Below, piece by piece: positions 43,096-52,409 of a stretch of 64,000 nt of DNA. The notes under the pieces were generated by a model that worked only from the letters and a program-made list of their open reading frames with translations, did no database searches and was not told where the DNA came from. Numbering within the stretch: the first letter of the stretch is position 1; every line of letters starts with the position of its first letter. Source of the stretch: Arsenicibacter sp965247375 (GTDB taxonomy: Bacteria > Bacteroidota > Bacteroidia > Cytophagales > Spirosomataceae); the NCBI GenBank assembly GCA_965247375.1, contig CBDFHU010000161.1:190024-254023 (forward strand). Reading direction: 5' to 3'. The translations under genes and the position numbers were made by a program.

Positions 43096-44232
43096 ATGAA
43101 ACTCACTGATCATCTTCAGGGTACGCCGGCAACGACACATACCGGCGATTTTCTGCCACTCAACGGCACGGATTATCTGGAACTGTATGTAGGCAATGCG
43201 CGGCAGGCAGCCCACTACTTCCAGACGGCGTTCGGCTTTCAGCCACTGGCCTATGCCGGACTCGAAACCGGCCTGAAAGACCGCGAATCCTACGTGGTTG
43301 TTCAGGATAAAATCCGGCTGGTCCTGACCTCTCCCCTTCATGAAGGCGGCGAAATCAGCCAGCACATTGACCGGCACGGCGACGGGGTTCGTGTGGTTGC
43401 GCTCTGGGTCGATGACGCAACCAGTGCTTTTAAAGAAACGACCCGGCGCGGAGCAGTTGCCGTGATGGAACCTACGCATGAGCAGGACGATTCGGGCTAT
43501 GTGGTCCGGTCGGGTATCCGGTCTTACGGCGATACCATCCATATTTTCGTGGAGCGCAACGACTACCACGGCGTCTTCCTGCCCGGTTTCAAGCCGTGGC
43601 AGCCTCACTACCAGCCCGCACCCGTCGGCCTGCGGTATGTCGACCACATGGTGGGCAATGTTGGCTGGAACGAAATGACGACCTGGGTTAATTTCTACGC
43701 CAGTGTAATGGGCTTTGCCCAGCTCGTGTCGTTCGATGATAAGGATATTTCGACCGACTACACGGCGCTGATGAGCAAAGTCATGAGCAATGGCAACGGC
43801 CGGATTAAATTTCCGATCAATGAGCCGGCCGAGGGCAAGAAAAAGTCACAGGTCGAAGAATACCTCGATTTTTACGGCGGCCCCGGCGTACAGCACATTG
43901 CTGTAGCAACCGACCAGATCATCGATACCGTAACAGCCCTGCGCGACCGGGGAGTCGAGTTCCTGCGCGTGCCGGACACCTATTACGAAGAGCTGAAACT
44001 GCGGATCGGGGAAATCGACGAAGAGATTGATCAGTTGCGGGAGCTTGGCATCCTGGTCGACCGCGACGACGAAGGGTATCTGTTACAGATATTTACTAAG
44101 CCGGTATGTCCGCGCCCGACCCTGTTTTTTGAAATCATCCAGCGCAAAGGGGCACGCTCGTTCGGAAAAGGGAATTTCAAGGCGCTTTTCGAAGCGATTG
44201 AACGGGAGCAGGAACTGCGCGGAACGCTTTAA
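43096..44232 (+). CDS. hppD: 4-hydroxyphenylpyruvate dioxygenase
   Basis: 378 residues from ATG 43096, which has an A-rich upstream (ATCAAAAAAT); an ATG at 43066 inside the hmgA stop is possible. Metal ligands are His in VDHMVGNVG, His in VQHIAVAT and Glu in FFEIIQRKG. Converts 4-hydroxyphenylpyruvate to homogentisate, so it directly feeds hmgA. The next gene follows after about 15 bp. Confidence 0.9.
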   Translation: MKLTDHLQGTPATTHTGDFLPLNGTDYLELYVGNARQAAHYFQTAFGFQPLAYAGLETGLKDRESYVVVQDKIRLVLTSPLHEGGEISQHIDRHGDGVRVVALWVDDATSAFKETTRRGAVAVMEPTHEQDDSGYVVRSGIRSYGDTIHIFVERNDYHGVFLPGFKPWQPHYQPAPVGLRYVDHMVGNVGWNEMTTWVNFYASVMGFAQLVSFDDKDISTDYTALMSKVMSNGNGRIKFPINEPAEGKKKSQVEEYLDFYGGPGVQHIAVATDQIIDTVTALRDRGVEFLRVPDTYYEELKLRIGEIDEEIDQLRELGILVDRDDEGYLLQIFTKPVCPRPTLFFEIIQRKGARSFGKGNFKALFEAIEREQELRGTL

Positions 44233-44246
44233 TACAGCCGTACACC

Positions 44247-44984
44247 ATGCACCAGCGATATGACCAATACGCCGCTTCAGACCAGGCAGTCTGGCGGTTG
44301 CTGTTCGAACGGCAGATGGCGCAGCTTCCCGGTAAGGCCAGCAGCGCTTATATCGACGGAATCCGTAAAACAGGTTTTGTGGCAGACCATATCCCCGATT
44401 TTGACCGGGAGATTAATCCGCGCCTGCTGGCCCTTACCGGCTGGCAGGTAGTAGCGGTGCCGGGCCTGATTGATAACCGGACATTTTTCGGGCTCATGGC
44501 CAGCCGCCGGTTTCCGGCTACTACCTGGCTTCGCCGCGCCGATCAGCTCGACTACCTGCAGGAACCGGATATGTTCCATGATACGTTCGGACATGTGCCG
44601 CTGCTGTCGAACCAGGCATTTTGTGATTTTCTGGCCTCACTCAGCCAGCTCGCCCTTGATCATATCCAGAGCGAAGAAGCGATTGCCATGATTTCACGGC
44701 TGTATTGGTATACGGTCGAATTTGGATTAATTCAGGAGCCGGAAGGCCTGCGGATTTACGGCGGCGGTATCCTGTCCTCGCCGGGCGAAACCATTTACAG
44801 TTTGTATGATCCGGCCCCATGCCGGTCCTCCTACGATGTATCAACACTGTTGACGACACTTTATAGTATTGATCGGTATCAGGAACGATATTTTGTCATT
44901 GAGTCCTACGGGCAGTTATATGACTCTATGCCGGAAATTGCCCGCAATCTTGAAACGCTGCTGACAAATTCCGAACATTTTTAA
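44247..44984 (+). CDS. phhA: Phenylalanine 4-monooxygenase
   Basis: 245 residues of the pterin-dependent aromatic amino acid hydroxylase family. The facial triad is His111 and His116 (PDMFHDTFGHVPLL) with Glu158 (YWYTVEFGL). Converts phenylalanine to tyrosine and is shorter than the animal enzymes because it lacks the regulatory domain. No pterin carbinolamine dehydratase gene is adjacent. Confidence 0.92.
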   Translation: MHQRYDQYAASDQAVWRLLFERQMAQLPGKASSAYIDGIRKTGFVADHIPDFDREINPRLLALTGWQVVAVPGLIDNRTFFGLMASRRFPATTWLRRADQLDYLQEPDMFHDTFGHVPLLSNQAFCDFLASLSQLALDHIQSEEAIAMISRLYWYTVEFGLIQEPEGLRIYGGGILSSPGETIYSLYDPAPCRSSYDVSTLLTTLYSIDRYQERYFVIESYGQLYDSMPEIARNLETLLTNSEHF

Positions 44985-45091
44985 AGATCAGAACAAAATT
45001 GAATTATATTGAGTGTTAGCAGAATATTATTGACAAGTTCGGCAAAACAGCAATATACTCCGTAACAGAAAGTGCCTAAATAGCGTATTTA

Positions 45092-45105
45092 ATTACTTTT
45101 GTAAT
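45092..45105 (+). promoter_or_regulatory. marR promoter -7 element inside an inverted repeat
   Basis: ATTAC-TTTT-GTAAT (45092-45105) is an inverted repeat with TACTTTTG (45094-45101), a TAnnTTTG -7 element, inside it. It fits a site where a MarR-type dimer could block its own promoter. Confidence 0.5.
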
Positions 45106-45154
45106 AATTTTAAAAATTGCTATTAACCAATTTCCGTTATCTGATCTTTACAAC

Positions 45155-45592
45155 ATGACGCATCCTTCTGATTCGCGTGCTTACTTTTTTAAAATTGACA
45201 CAACCATAAAAAAAATCAGGAATGCCCTCCAGAAGCAGTTTAATGATGCAGGGTTTGATCTGACGGTTGATCAATGGGTGGTACTCGACCACATTGCCAG
45301 AAATCCGGGCATCAGTCAGAATTTGCTGGCTGATCTGACGGCCAAAGATGCCCCGACGGTGACCCGGATTATTGATCTTCTAGCCAAGAAAAGCCTCGTT
45401 GAGCGCCGCATGGCAGAAGATGACCGCCGGAAATTTCTGATTTATCCGACCAAAAACGGACAGCAGAAATACAGCGAAATGTTACCGACCGTAGCGGCGA
45501 TCCGCCGCAAAGGCTGGGGAAATCTGAACGAAGATGATTATCATCACTTCGTCAGAATTATGGATTCTATCTACAATAACTTTAATGACTGA
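45155..45592 (+). CDS. MarR family transcriptional regulator
   Basis: 145 residues. The winged helix-turn-helix covers about residues 30-100 (WVVLDHIARNPGISQNLLADLT, DAPTVTRIIDLL, VERRMAEDDRRKFLIYPT wing). It lies between phhA and fah and probably represses the aromatic catabolic genes until an aromatic ligand is bound (inference). Confidence 0.88.
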   Translation: MTHPSDSRAYFFKIDTTIKKIRNALQKQFNDAGFDLTVDQWVVLDHIARNPGISQNLLADLTAKDAPTVTRIIDLLAKKSLVERRMAEDDRRKFLIYPTKNGQQKYSEMLPTVAAIRRKGWGNLNEDDYHHFVRIMDSIYNNFND

Positions 45593-45648
45593 TTGGCCAG
45601 ACAGGTTGGTTTGTCTGGTAAACGAACTCCGGACAATCTTCTATACTT

Positions 45649-46836
45649 ATGTTTGGCATTTTCAGCTACGGCATCGCCAGCCCCCGCGTTGGCTTTAAAA
45701 CAGGCGATTTTGTTCTGGATCTCGAAGTTATCGGGCTTCTTGGTTTTTTTCATGAAGTACCCGTCAATCCGGCCGTATTCGCTCAACCTACCTTAAACGA
45801 TTTCATTGCCCTGGGCAAAGCTGCCTGGCTGGCTGTTCAGGACCGAATCAATCACCTCCTCAACGATCCTGAACAGCCTTTGGCTTCCATCCACGACCAG
45901 GTTTTTATTGAAGCCACCCGGGTGACCATGCATTTGCCCGTTCAGATCGGCGACTACACCGATTTTTACGCCGGCATCGAACACGCCCGGAATGTAGGGC
46001 TGATGTTTCGACCGGGGGGCGATCCGCTGCTGCCGAATTACCGCCACCTGCCGGTTGCCTATCATGGCAGGGCATCGTCCATTGTGGTATCGGGGACACC
46101 GGTTAAACGTCCGAACGGTCAGTTTCTGCGGCAGAATCAACCCGTATTCGGCCCTACGGAAGCGCTGGACTTTGAACTGGAACTGGGGCTTATCATGGGT
46201 AAAAATACATCGCCCGGCACCGTCGTATCCGTTGACGAAGCCGAGGACTGTCTTTTTGGTATTGTGCTGTTCAACGACTGGTCGGCACGCGACATTCAGC
46301 GGTGGGAATATCAGCCGCTCGGCCCGTTTCTGGCCAAAAACTTTGCCTCGACCATGTCGGCCTGGGTCCTGCCCTTCCATCAGCTCGACGCGGTCAGAAT
46401 TGCAGGCCCGGTACAGGATCCCGTTCCGCTACCCTATCTGCAAACCCGTCAGCCCGGCCATTTCGATATTCATCTGGAAGTACTTTTACAGCCAGCCAAC
46501 GGCAGTGAAGTGTTGCTCAGCCAGTCTAACACCCGCCATCTGTACTGGAATTTTGCCCAGATGATTGCCCATCATACCGTCAATGGCTGTAACCTGAAAG
46601 TCGGCGATATAATGGCTTCGGGCACCATTTCGGCTCCTGCCGCTGAAAACAGTCAGACTGGCACCTTCGGTTCGCTGCTTGAATTATCCTGGGGTGGTCA
46701 GAAACCCGTTACCTTGCCAGATGGCAGCACGCGAACGTATCTGCATGACGGCGACACCGTTACGCTGCGGGGCTGGATCGATACCGGTGCTGCCCGCATT
46801 GACCTGGGTGAAGCCCGCGGACAGGTTGTTGGCTGA
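45649..46836 (+). CDS. fah: Fumarylacetoacetase (FAH)
   Basis: 395 residues: an N-terminal SH3-like part and the FAH catalytic fold. Metal ligands sit in FELELGLIMG (two Glu) and FNDWSARDIQ (Asp); the residues around RGRSS-type loop (HGRASSIVVSG) bind the substrate. It hydrolyses fumarylacetoacetate to fumarate and acetoacetate, the last step of tyrosine breakdown. The window shows no maleylacetoacetate isomerase. Confidence 0.92.
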   Translation: MFGIFSYGIASPRVGFKTGDFVLDLEVIGLLGFFHEVPVNPAVFAQPTLNDFIALGKAAWLAVQDRINHLLNDPEQPLASIHDQVFIEATRVTMHLPVQIGDYTDFYAGIEHARNVGLMFRPGGDPLLPNYRHLPVAYHGRASSIVVSGTPVKRPNGQFLRQNQPVFGPTEALDFELELGLIMGKNTSPGTVVSVDEAEDCLFGIVLFNDWSARDIQRWEYQPLGPFLAKNFASTMSAWVLPFHQLDAVRIAGPVQDPVPLPYLQTRQPGHFDIHLEVLLQPANGSEVLLSQSNTRHLYWNFAQMIAHHTVNGCNLKVGDIMASGTISAPAAENSQTGTFGSLLELSWGGQKPVTLPDGSTRTYLHDGDTVTLRGWIDTGAARIDLGEARGQVVG

Positions 46837-46865
46837 TGCCGTCGCAGACTGACCTTTCTCCGGCT

Positions 46866-46873
46866 TATTTTTG
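46866..46873 (+). promoter_or_regulatory. -7 element (TATTTTTG)
   Basis: TATTTTTG 30 bp before the ATG at 46903, supporting that start over the one at 46882. Confidence 0.5.
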
Positions 46874-46902
46874 TTCTTCCGGTGTACTGTTATTACTACC
46901 TT

Positions 46903-47793
46903 ATGAAAACCATCAAACCTGCCGATATTCCACATCCTGACTTTCACCGGCTTATGATCGGTGCCATTGGCCCCCGGCCGATTGCCTTTGCCAGCACCGT
47001 CGACGAAGCAGGCAAGGTTAATCTGAGTCCGTTCAGCTTTTTCAACATGATAGGCTCTAAACCGCCAACCGTCGTGTTTGCAACAACCATTAACCGGCAC
47101 TTACAGAAAAAGCATACATTGCTGAATATTGAAGAAATACCGGAAGTAGTTATTAACATCGTCAACTACGCGATGGTCGAGCAAATGTCGCTGTCCAGTG
47201 CCGAATTTGAGCGTGGCGTTAATGAATTCGACAAGGCCGGGTTCACGCCGGTAGCCTCCACGCTGGTGCTTCCGCCCCGCGTTGCCGAATCACCGGTGGC
47301 TTTTGAATGCCGCGTTAAGCAGGTCATTCCGATTGGCGAGGGGGCGGGCAGCAGTCACCTGATTGTGGCCGGGATTGTGCTGGCGCATGTCAGGGAAGAG
47401 ATCCTGGACGACCACGGCACCATTGATCCCGCTAAAATTGACCTCATCGGCCGGATGGGTGGCAACTGGTATGCACGGGCCAACGGAGAGGCGTTGTTCG
47501 AAGTAGCACGTCCGCAGCGGGGCATTGGCTTCGATCAGCTACCACGGAGCGTGCGGGAAAGCCGGATATTGTCGGGCAACGACCTGGGAAAGCTGGCCGC
47601 CATACCGGAGCTACCGGTAGCAGAAGACGTACTGGCCTACCGGCAGTCCGGAAAACTAACCGAACTTTTTGATGAAGCACAGGCTGGTTGCGCGTACCTG
47701 CCGGATCTGCTGCATAGCCGGGCAAAACACCTGCTACAGGCGAATCAGGTCACCGAAGCATGGTTAGTATTGTTACAAACCAGCCTTGGTTAA
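46903..47793 (+). CDS. Flavin reductase-like (FMN-binding split barrel) protein
   Basis: 296 residues from ATG 46903. The flavin-binding split-barrel motif IGPRPIAFASTVDE and FSFFNMIGSKPPTVVF are typical of the flavin reductase/DIM6 family. The C-terminal ~90 residues are a helical extension not seen in small flavin reductases. It may supply reduced flavin or act on a ring-cleavage intermediate; a role with the aromatic cluster is suggested only by location. Confidence 0.82.
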   Translation: MKTIKPADIPHPDFHRLMIGAIGPRPIAFASTVDEAGKVNLSPFSFFNMIGSKPPTVVFATTINRHLQKKHTLLNIEEIPEVVINIVNYAMVEQMSLSSAEFERGVNEFDKAGFTPVASTLVLPPRVAESPVAFECRVKQVIPIGEGAGSSHLIVAGIVLAHVREEILDDHGTIDPAKIDLIGRMGGNWYARANGEALFEVARPQRGIGFDQLPRSVRESRILSGNDLGKLAAIPELPVAEDVLAYRQSGKLTELFDEAQAGCAYLPDLLHSRAKHLLQANQVTEAWLVLLQTSLG

Positions 47794-47901
47794 CCGGACA
47801 TTTTCACTTTTTAAGCCTATTTTTTTGGACATACACTTGGTATTATGTGAATAATCAATGGAATTACTATATTCGCCCAGTTCCAAAACCGCAGAGTTAC
47901 C

Positions 47902-48264
47902 ATGACCCTTTCTACCGAAGCCTTTTTAGAATCGTACAAACCTGAAGTCCGGGATTTAGCCTTACGCATACGGAACGTCGTCCGCGAAGTTCTGCACGAT
48001 ACCGGCGAAACGGTGAATCCGGCGTACAAAACCATTATCTATGGAGCAGGTCCTCACATGTCCGATGAGATCTGTTACATAGCACCATTGACAACCAGTG
48101 TCAATCTTGGATTTCCCTTTGGAACGAAACTGCCGGATCCGGAAGGATTACTGAAAGGAACCGGTAAACTAATGAGGCATATTAAGTTTGAAGGAGAAGC
48201 GGACGTTGATACCCCGGCTATCCGTGCGATTCTGACCGCCGCCAAAACCCACGGAAGCTTCTGA
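47902..48264 (+). CDS. DUF1801 domain protein
   Basis: 120 residues with a DUF1801 (YdhG-like) fold: EVRDLALRIRNVVREVL helix, the SVNLGFPFGTKLPDPEGLLKG segment and MRHIKFEGEADVD. Cytoplasmic; function unknown. It is followed by the palindromic element at 48268. Confidence 0.8.
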   Translation: MTLSTEAFLESYKPEVRDLALRIRNVVREVLHDTGETVNPAYKTIIYGAGPHMSDEICYIAPLTTSVNLGFPFGTKLPDPEGLLKGTGKLMRHIKFEGEADVDTPAIRAILTAAKTHGSF

Positions 48265-48267
48265 ATA

Positions 48268-48345
48268 AATGAATAATGTACAATGGATAATGGGGTTCAG
48301 GCCTGCTACGTCACATTATTCATTGTACATTACTCGTTATTCATT
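48268..48345. repeat. Long palindrome, AATGGATA-type (copy 2)
   Basis: Left arm starting AATGAATAATGTACAATGG (48268) and right arm CATTATTCATTGTACATTA (48314-48332) are near-perfect complements, followed by a second CGTTATTCATT. Same family as 40682-40765: both carry ATAATG/CATTAT repeats around AATGGATAATG. Confidence 0.75.
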
Positions 48346-48346
48346 T

Positions 48347-50167
48347 TTAAAACCCTACTGCTGTATTGTCTGCTCTCGGGTCAGAAGCTCCCTCGTAAGA
48401 GCCGTCCGGCCGCACCAGAACGCAGTCCATCCGGCCAAGGGTGTTGGTCAGTTGCTCCAATATGTATCCCCGGCCTTGTAGCGCCTTAATTGTTCCTTCT
48501 GTAAAGGCTCCGTTTTCGAATGTTGTTTTGTCGGGCAACCACTGATGGTGAAATTTCAGGGCATTTACCGACTGTTGCATCGTCATGCCATGCTCAATCA
48601 CGTTCAGAATCGTCTGGAAAACCGACGTAATGATGGTTGAGCCGCCCGGCGTTCCGACCACCATGAACAACTTTCCGTCTTTTTCAATGATGGTCGGTGT
48701 CATCGACGAAAGCATCCGTTTGCCCGGCGCAATCGCATTGGCCTGGTTACCGATCAGCCCGAACATGTTCGGCACGCCCGGTTTAATGCTGAAATCATCC
48801 ATCTCGTTGTTCATGAAGAACCCGCCCCCGCCAACTACCACCCGGCTGCCGTAGCCACCGTTCAGGGTCGTAGTAATCGAAACCGCATTACCGTCTTTAT
48901 CAACAATGGAAAAGTGCGTCGTTTCGAGGCTTTCGTAGCCTGGAATGGCTCCCCCTTTAACAGCCTTGCTATCAGTGGCCTTTGCAAATGAGAAATCGGT
49001 CCAGCGGTCTTTCAGATACGCCCGGTCGATCAGTTGGTTCACCGGCACCTTCACAAAGTCAGGATCACCAAGGAACTTGGCGCGGTCAGCATATACGCGG
49101 CGTTCGGCCTCGATCATAACCTGCACCGTAGAGTCGCGGTTCCAGCCCCAGCGGCGCAGCGGATACGGTTCCACAAAACGCAGCAACTGTAGCAACGCCA
49201 CCCCGCCACTCGAGGTCGGCGGCATGGTAATGATGTTATATTCCTTGTAGGACGCCTTGATCGGGTCCCGCCAGACAGAATGGTAGTTTCTGAGGTCTTC
49301 GGCCGTAATCAGGCCCTTGCCTTGCTCCATCTCTGATACCAGTAGCCGGGCGGTCTCGCCTTCGTAGAAACCGGCACGGCCCTGACTCTGAATCCGGCGC
49401 AGCACTGCCGCCAGATCTTTCTGAATCAGCACCTCTCCCTTCGTCCAGGCCGTAGTGTCGCCGGGTGTCTGGTTGGCTTTCATAAAATAGGTTTTTCCCG
49501 GATTGATCCGCATCAGGTCTTTTTTCACGCGGTTCAGGCCGTTGGCTTCCCGCTCGGTCAGGACTACTCCCTTTTCGGCCAGATCAATGGCCGGTTGCAG
49601 AACCTGCGCCCAACTCAGTTTACCAAACCGCTTGTGGGCTTCAACCATCCCGTCAACCGAACCCGGCACACCGCTTGCCAGATGCCCGCTGATGCTCAGC
49701 CCCTGAATCACGTTACCCGCCCCATCCAGGTACATGTTCTGATGGGCTTTACCCGGTGCTTTCTCGCGGAAGTCGAGCGTGTAGGCACCACCTTTTGCAT
49801 CGCGGAACACCATAAAGCCTCCGCCACCAATGTTGCCGGCCGCCGGATACACAACGGCAAGGGCAAACTGTACCGCTACGGCCGCATCAACGGCATTACC
49901 ACCCGCCTTCAGAATGTCTGCACCGACGCGGCTGGCATCCGGATGCGCCGATGCCACAACGCCGTTCCGGGCAATGACGCCCTGACGATCAGAGTAAAAC
50001 GGTTTAACCGACGGATCTTCGTTGGAATATTGATAGACACCCTGGCTTTTGGCAACGCCGGGTTGTTGCTGTGTTGCAGACGATACCGGTCGGTTGGTTT
50101 TGCAGGCTACAAAGGCCAGTGCAAGAAGCAGCGCATACGTGTTCGCGTGCAGAACTTTTTTCAGCAT
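48347..50167 (-). CDS. ggt: Gamma-glutamyltransferase
   Basis: 606 residues. Lipoprotein-type signal (Cys22 in ALAFVACK), suggesting anchoring to the outer or inner membrane. Large subunit, then the autocleavage Thr (LETTHFSIVD, about residue 417) which becomes the N-terminal nucleophile of the small subunit, and the GGFFMNNEMDDF loop. Hydrolyses glutathione and transfers gamma-glutamyl groups. Lipidation is unusual for GGT, which is normally soluble in the periplasm. Confidence 0.92.
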   Translation of the reverse strand: MLKKVLHANTYALLLALAFVACKTNRPVSSATQQQPGVAKSQGVYQYSNEDPSVKPFYSDRQGVIARNGVVASAHPDASRVGADILKAGGNAVDAAVAVQFALAVVYPAAGNIGGGGFMVFRDAKGGAYTLDFREKAPGKAHQNMYLDGAGNVIQGLSISGHLASGVPGSVDGMVEAHKRFGKLSWAQVLQPAIDLAEKGVVLTEREANGLNRVKKDLMRINPGKTYFMKANQTPGDTTAWTKGEVLIQKDLAAVLRRIQSQGRAGFYEGETARLLVSEMEQGKGLITAEDLRNYHSVWRDPIKASYKEYNIITMPPTSSGGVALLQLLRFVEPYPLRRWGWNRDSTVQVMIEAERRVYADRAKFLGDPDFVKVPVNQLIDRAYLKDRWTDFSFAKATDSKAVKGGAIPGYESLETTHFSIVDKDGNAVSITTTLNGGYGSRVVVGGGGFFMNNEMDDFSIKPGVPNMFGLIGNQANAIAPGKRMLSSMTPTIIEKDGKLFMVVGTPGGSTIITSVFQTILNVIEHGMTMQQSVNALKFHHQWLPDKTTFENGAFTEGTIKALQGRGYILEQLTNTLGRMDCVLVRPDGSYEGASDPRADNTAVGF

Positions 50168-50381
50168 AATTCAGGAGGCAGGTAGTTGTTGAATCCTCTA
50201 ATCTACAAATAAAACCCGGATTCGGTACCTGCATCCGGTAAACAAACCCGGAGCTTCCTGCGGTAAAGGTTTCTATTTGTCCCCCATTTTTGCCAGTTTT
50301 ACAGAAAAATAGAATCCGGCCTGCTCTGCTTGCCGATTTCCGGTATCGGAAATCAATCAACGGCCCTTTTGAATTACTACT

Positions 50382-51248
50382 ATGGCGATGACAGCAAAGC
50401 CTCTATATAAACACCTCTCTCAGCAAATTACCGCCTATGCGCCCGAAGAAGCCCGGGAAATGGCGTTTATGTTACTTGATCATTATTTTGGCCTGCGCAA
50501 GACGGATGTATTGTCTGACAAAACCCTGCCCGCCAACCGGACGGAGCCGGACTGGAATCAGATTATCAGCCGCCTGAATAACCAGGAGCCAATTCAGCAC
50601 GTGATCGGCACAACGATTTTTTGCGGTCTGGAGTTTGAAGTGTCACCGGATGTGTTGATACCACGGCCGGAGACCGAAGACCTGGTCCGGCTGATCATGC
50701 ACGATTTTTCGGATCGTGCCGATCCAATTGAAGCCGGTCCGGTGCAGGTACTGGATATGGGTACCGGCAGCGGTTGTCTGGCAGTAACACTTGCCCGGTT
50801 CCTGCCTACGTCGATTGTAACGGCCTGGGATGTCTCGGAGAAAGCCCTGTCAATGGCCAGACGCAATGCCGAAAACCTGAATGCAGACGTCACCTTCGAA
50901 AATCAGGATCTGCTCAATATTCCGGCCACCGATACCCGTAAATTCGATTGCATCGTCAGCAACCCGCCTTACGTTACCCGTTCAGAAGCCGCCCGGATGG
51001 ACCGGAATGTGCTGGATTACGAACCGGATGTAGCCCTGTTTGTTGAAGACAGTGACCCACTGATTTTCTATAAAGCCGTGGCCGATTACAGCAAGGCCCA
51101 TCTGAATGCCGACGGTGCCTGCTACGTTGAAATCAACGAACGGTTTGGCGAAGCAACGCGGCAGGTATTTGAGGAGCGTGGTTTCCGTCAGATTCAGGTC
51201 TACCGGGATATCCATGGCAAAGACCGCAGTATCCGGGCTACGTTTTAA
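50382..51248 (+). CDS. prmC: Release factor glutamine N5-methyltransferase
   Basis: 288 residues. SAM-binding motif VLDMGTGSGCLAV and the catalytic NPPY (IVSNPPYVTR) identify PrmC/HemK, which methylates the Gln of the GGQ motif in release factors RF1/RF2. An N-terminal helical domain (about residues 1-85) fits the release-factor-binding domain. It precedes the MoxR ATPase gene on the same strand. Confidence 0.93.
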   Translation: MAMTAKPLYKHLSQQITAYAPEEAREMAFMLLDHYFGLRKTDVLSDKTLPANRTEPDWNQIISRLNNQEPIQHVIGTTIFCGLEFEVSPDVLIPRPETEDLVRLIMHDFSDRADPIEAGPVQVLDMGTGSGCLAVTLARFLPTSIVTAWDVSEKALSMARRNAENLNADVTFENQDLLNIPATDTRKFDCIVSNPPYVTRSEAARMDRNVLDYEPDVALFVEDSDPLIFYKAVADYSKAHLNADGACYVEINERFGEATRQVFEERGFRQIQVYRDIHGKDRSIRATF

Positions 51249-51315
51249 CAGCCGCTAACGGGTAGTGACCGGGACGGGTCCGGCTGTCACTCCCTTCAGG
51301 CCCTCATCAACCGCT

Positions 51316-52290
51316 ATGCAACCAACGTCGTTTACCTATCACGCTAAAATAAAGGAAGTTACGTCTGAAATCAGTAAAATTGTCGTCGGACAGGACCGCC
51401 TGATAGACCGGCTGCTCGTAGGTCTTTTTACCGGCGGACATATTCTGCTGGAAGGCGTTCCGGGATTGGCCAAAACCCTGACAATCAACACGCTGGCTAA
51501 AGTTCTGCAACTTGATTTTCAACGTATCCAGTTTACGCCCGATCTGCTGCCTGCCGATTTGATCGGCACGATGATTTACAACCAGAAAACAGGTGATTTT
51601 GAGGTCAAGCAAGGTCCGATTTTTGCGAACCTGATTCTGGCTGACGAAATTAACCGGTCTCCGGCAAAAGTGCAGTCGGCTCTGCTGGAAGCCATGCAGG
51701 AGAAGCAGGTAACCATCGGCGAAGAGACGTTTATTCTCAATCCGCCCTTTCTGGTACTGGCCACGCAAAACCCTGTCGAGCAGGAAGGTACCTACCCACT
51801 GCCGGAAGCCCAGGTGGACCGGTTTATGATGAAGGTATTCGTCGATTACCTGAGCAGGGAAGACGAACTTCAGGTCATGCGGAGGATGTCGAACATGAAC
51901 TTCAACTACGAAGTACAGCCGATTCTGGACAACGACGACATTACGGCCATCCGGAATGAGATCAACAACGTAAATATATCCGAGTCGCTGGAGCAGTACA
52001 TCATTGAACTGGTATTTGCCACCCGCCGGCCGCTCGAATACAACCTGCGCGATGAAGCCCGGTATATTCAGTTCGGGGTATCGCCCCGGGCAAGTATCAA
52101 CCTGAACCTGGCCGCCAAGGCCATTGCCTATTTCGATCAGCGCGATTACGTGTTGCCCGAAGACATCAAAGAAGTCATGCCCGACGTGTTCAATCACCGG
52201 ATCATGCTGAATTACGAAGCCGAGGCCGACGGCGTCAACACCCTTCAGGTCATCGACTCCATCCTCCGCAAAGTTGCGATCGGACGATAA
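51316..52290 (+). CDS. MoxR family AAA+ ATPase
   Basis: 324 residues from ATG 51316. Walker A GVPGLAKT, Walker B LILADEINRS and the sensor AT-QNP (LATQNPVEQEGTYPLPEAQ) define MoxR. Family members act as chaperones for secreted or metal-containing complexes, often with a DUF58 gene; none is next to it here. Confidence 0.9.
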   Translation: MQPTSFTYHAKIKEVTSEISKIVVGQDRLIDRLLVGLFTGGHILLEGVPGLAKTLTINTLAKVLQLDFQRIQFTPDLLPADLIGTMIYNQKTGDFEVKQGPIFANLILADEINRSPAKVQSALLEAMQEKQVTIGEETFILNPPFLVLATQNPVEQEGTYPLPEAQVDRFMMKVFVDYLSREDELQVMRRMSNMNFNYEVQPILDNDDITAIRNEINNVNISESLEQYIIELVFATRRPLEYNLRDEARYIQFGVSPRASINLNLAAKAIAYFDQRDYVLPEDIKEVMPDVFNHRIMLNYEAEADGVNTLQVIDSILRKVAIGR

Positions 52291-52293
52291 ACT

Positions 52294-52406
52294 TAAAGAG
52301 TGAATGTGTTAAAGAGCGAAAGAGCGTCAGGTTATATTACCCTGTCGTTTTCACGCTTTGCCGCACAGTGGCCACTCTTTCACTCTTTCACTCTTTCGCT
52401 CTTTAG
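52294..52406. repeat. GAAAGAG-rich imperfect palindrome (copy 2)
   Basis: Left arm with AAAGAGTGAA...AAAGAGCGAAAGAGCG and right arm with CTCTTTCACTCTTTCACTCT and CGCTCTTTAG, facing as approximate complements. It shares the iterated GAAAGAG units with 22375-22446. Located between moxR and rsmA. Confidence 0.65.
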
Positions 52407-52409
52407 CTT

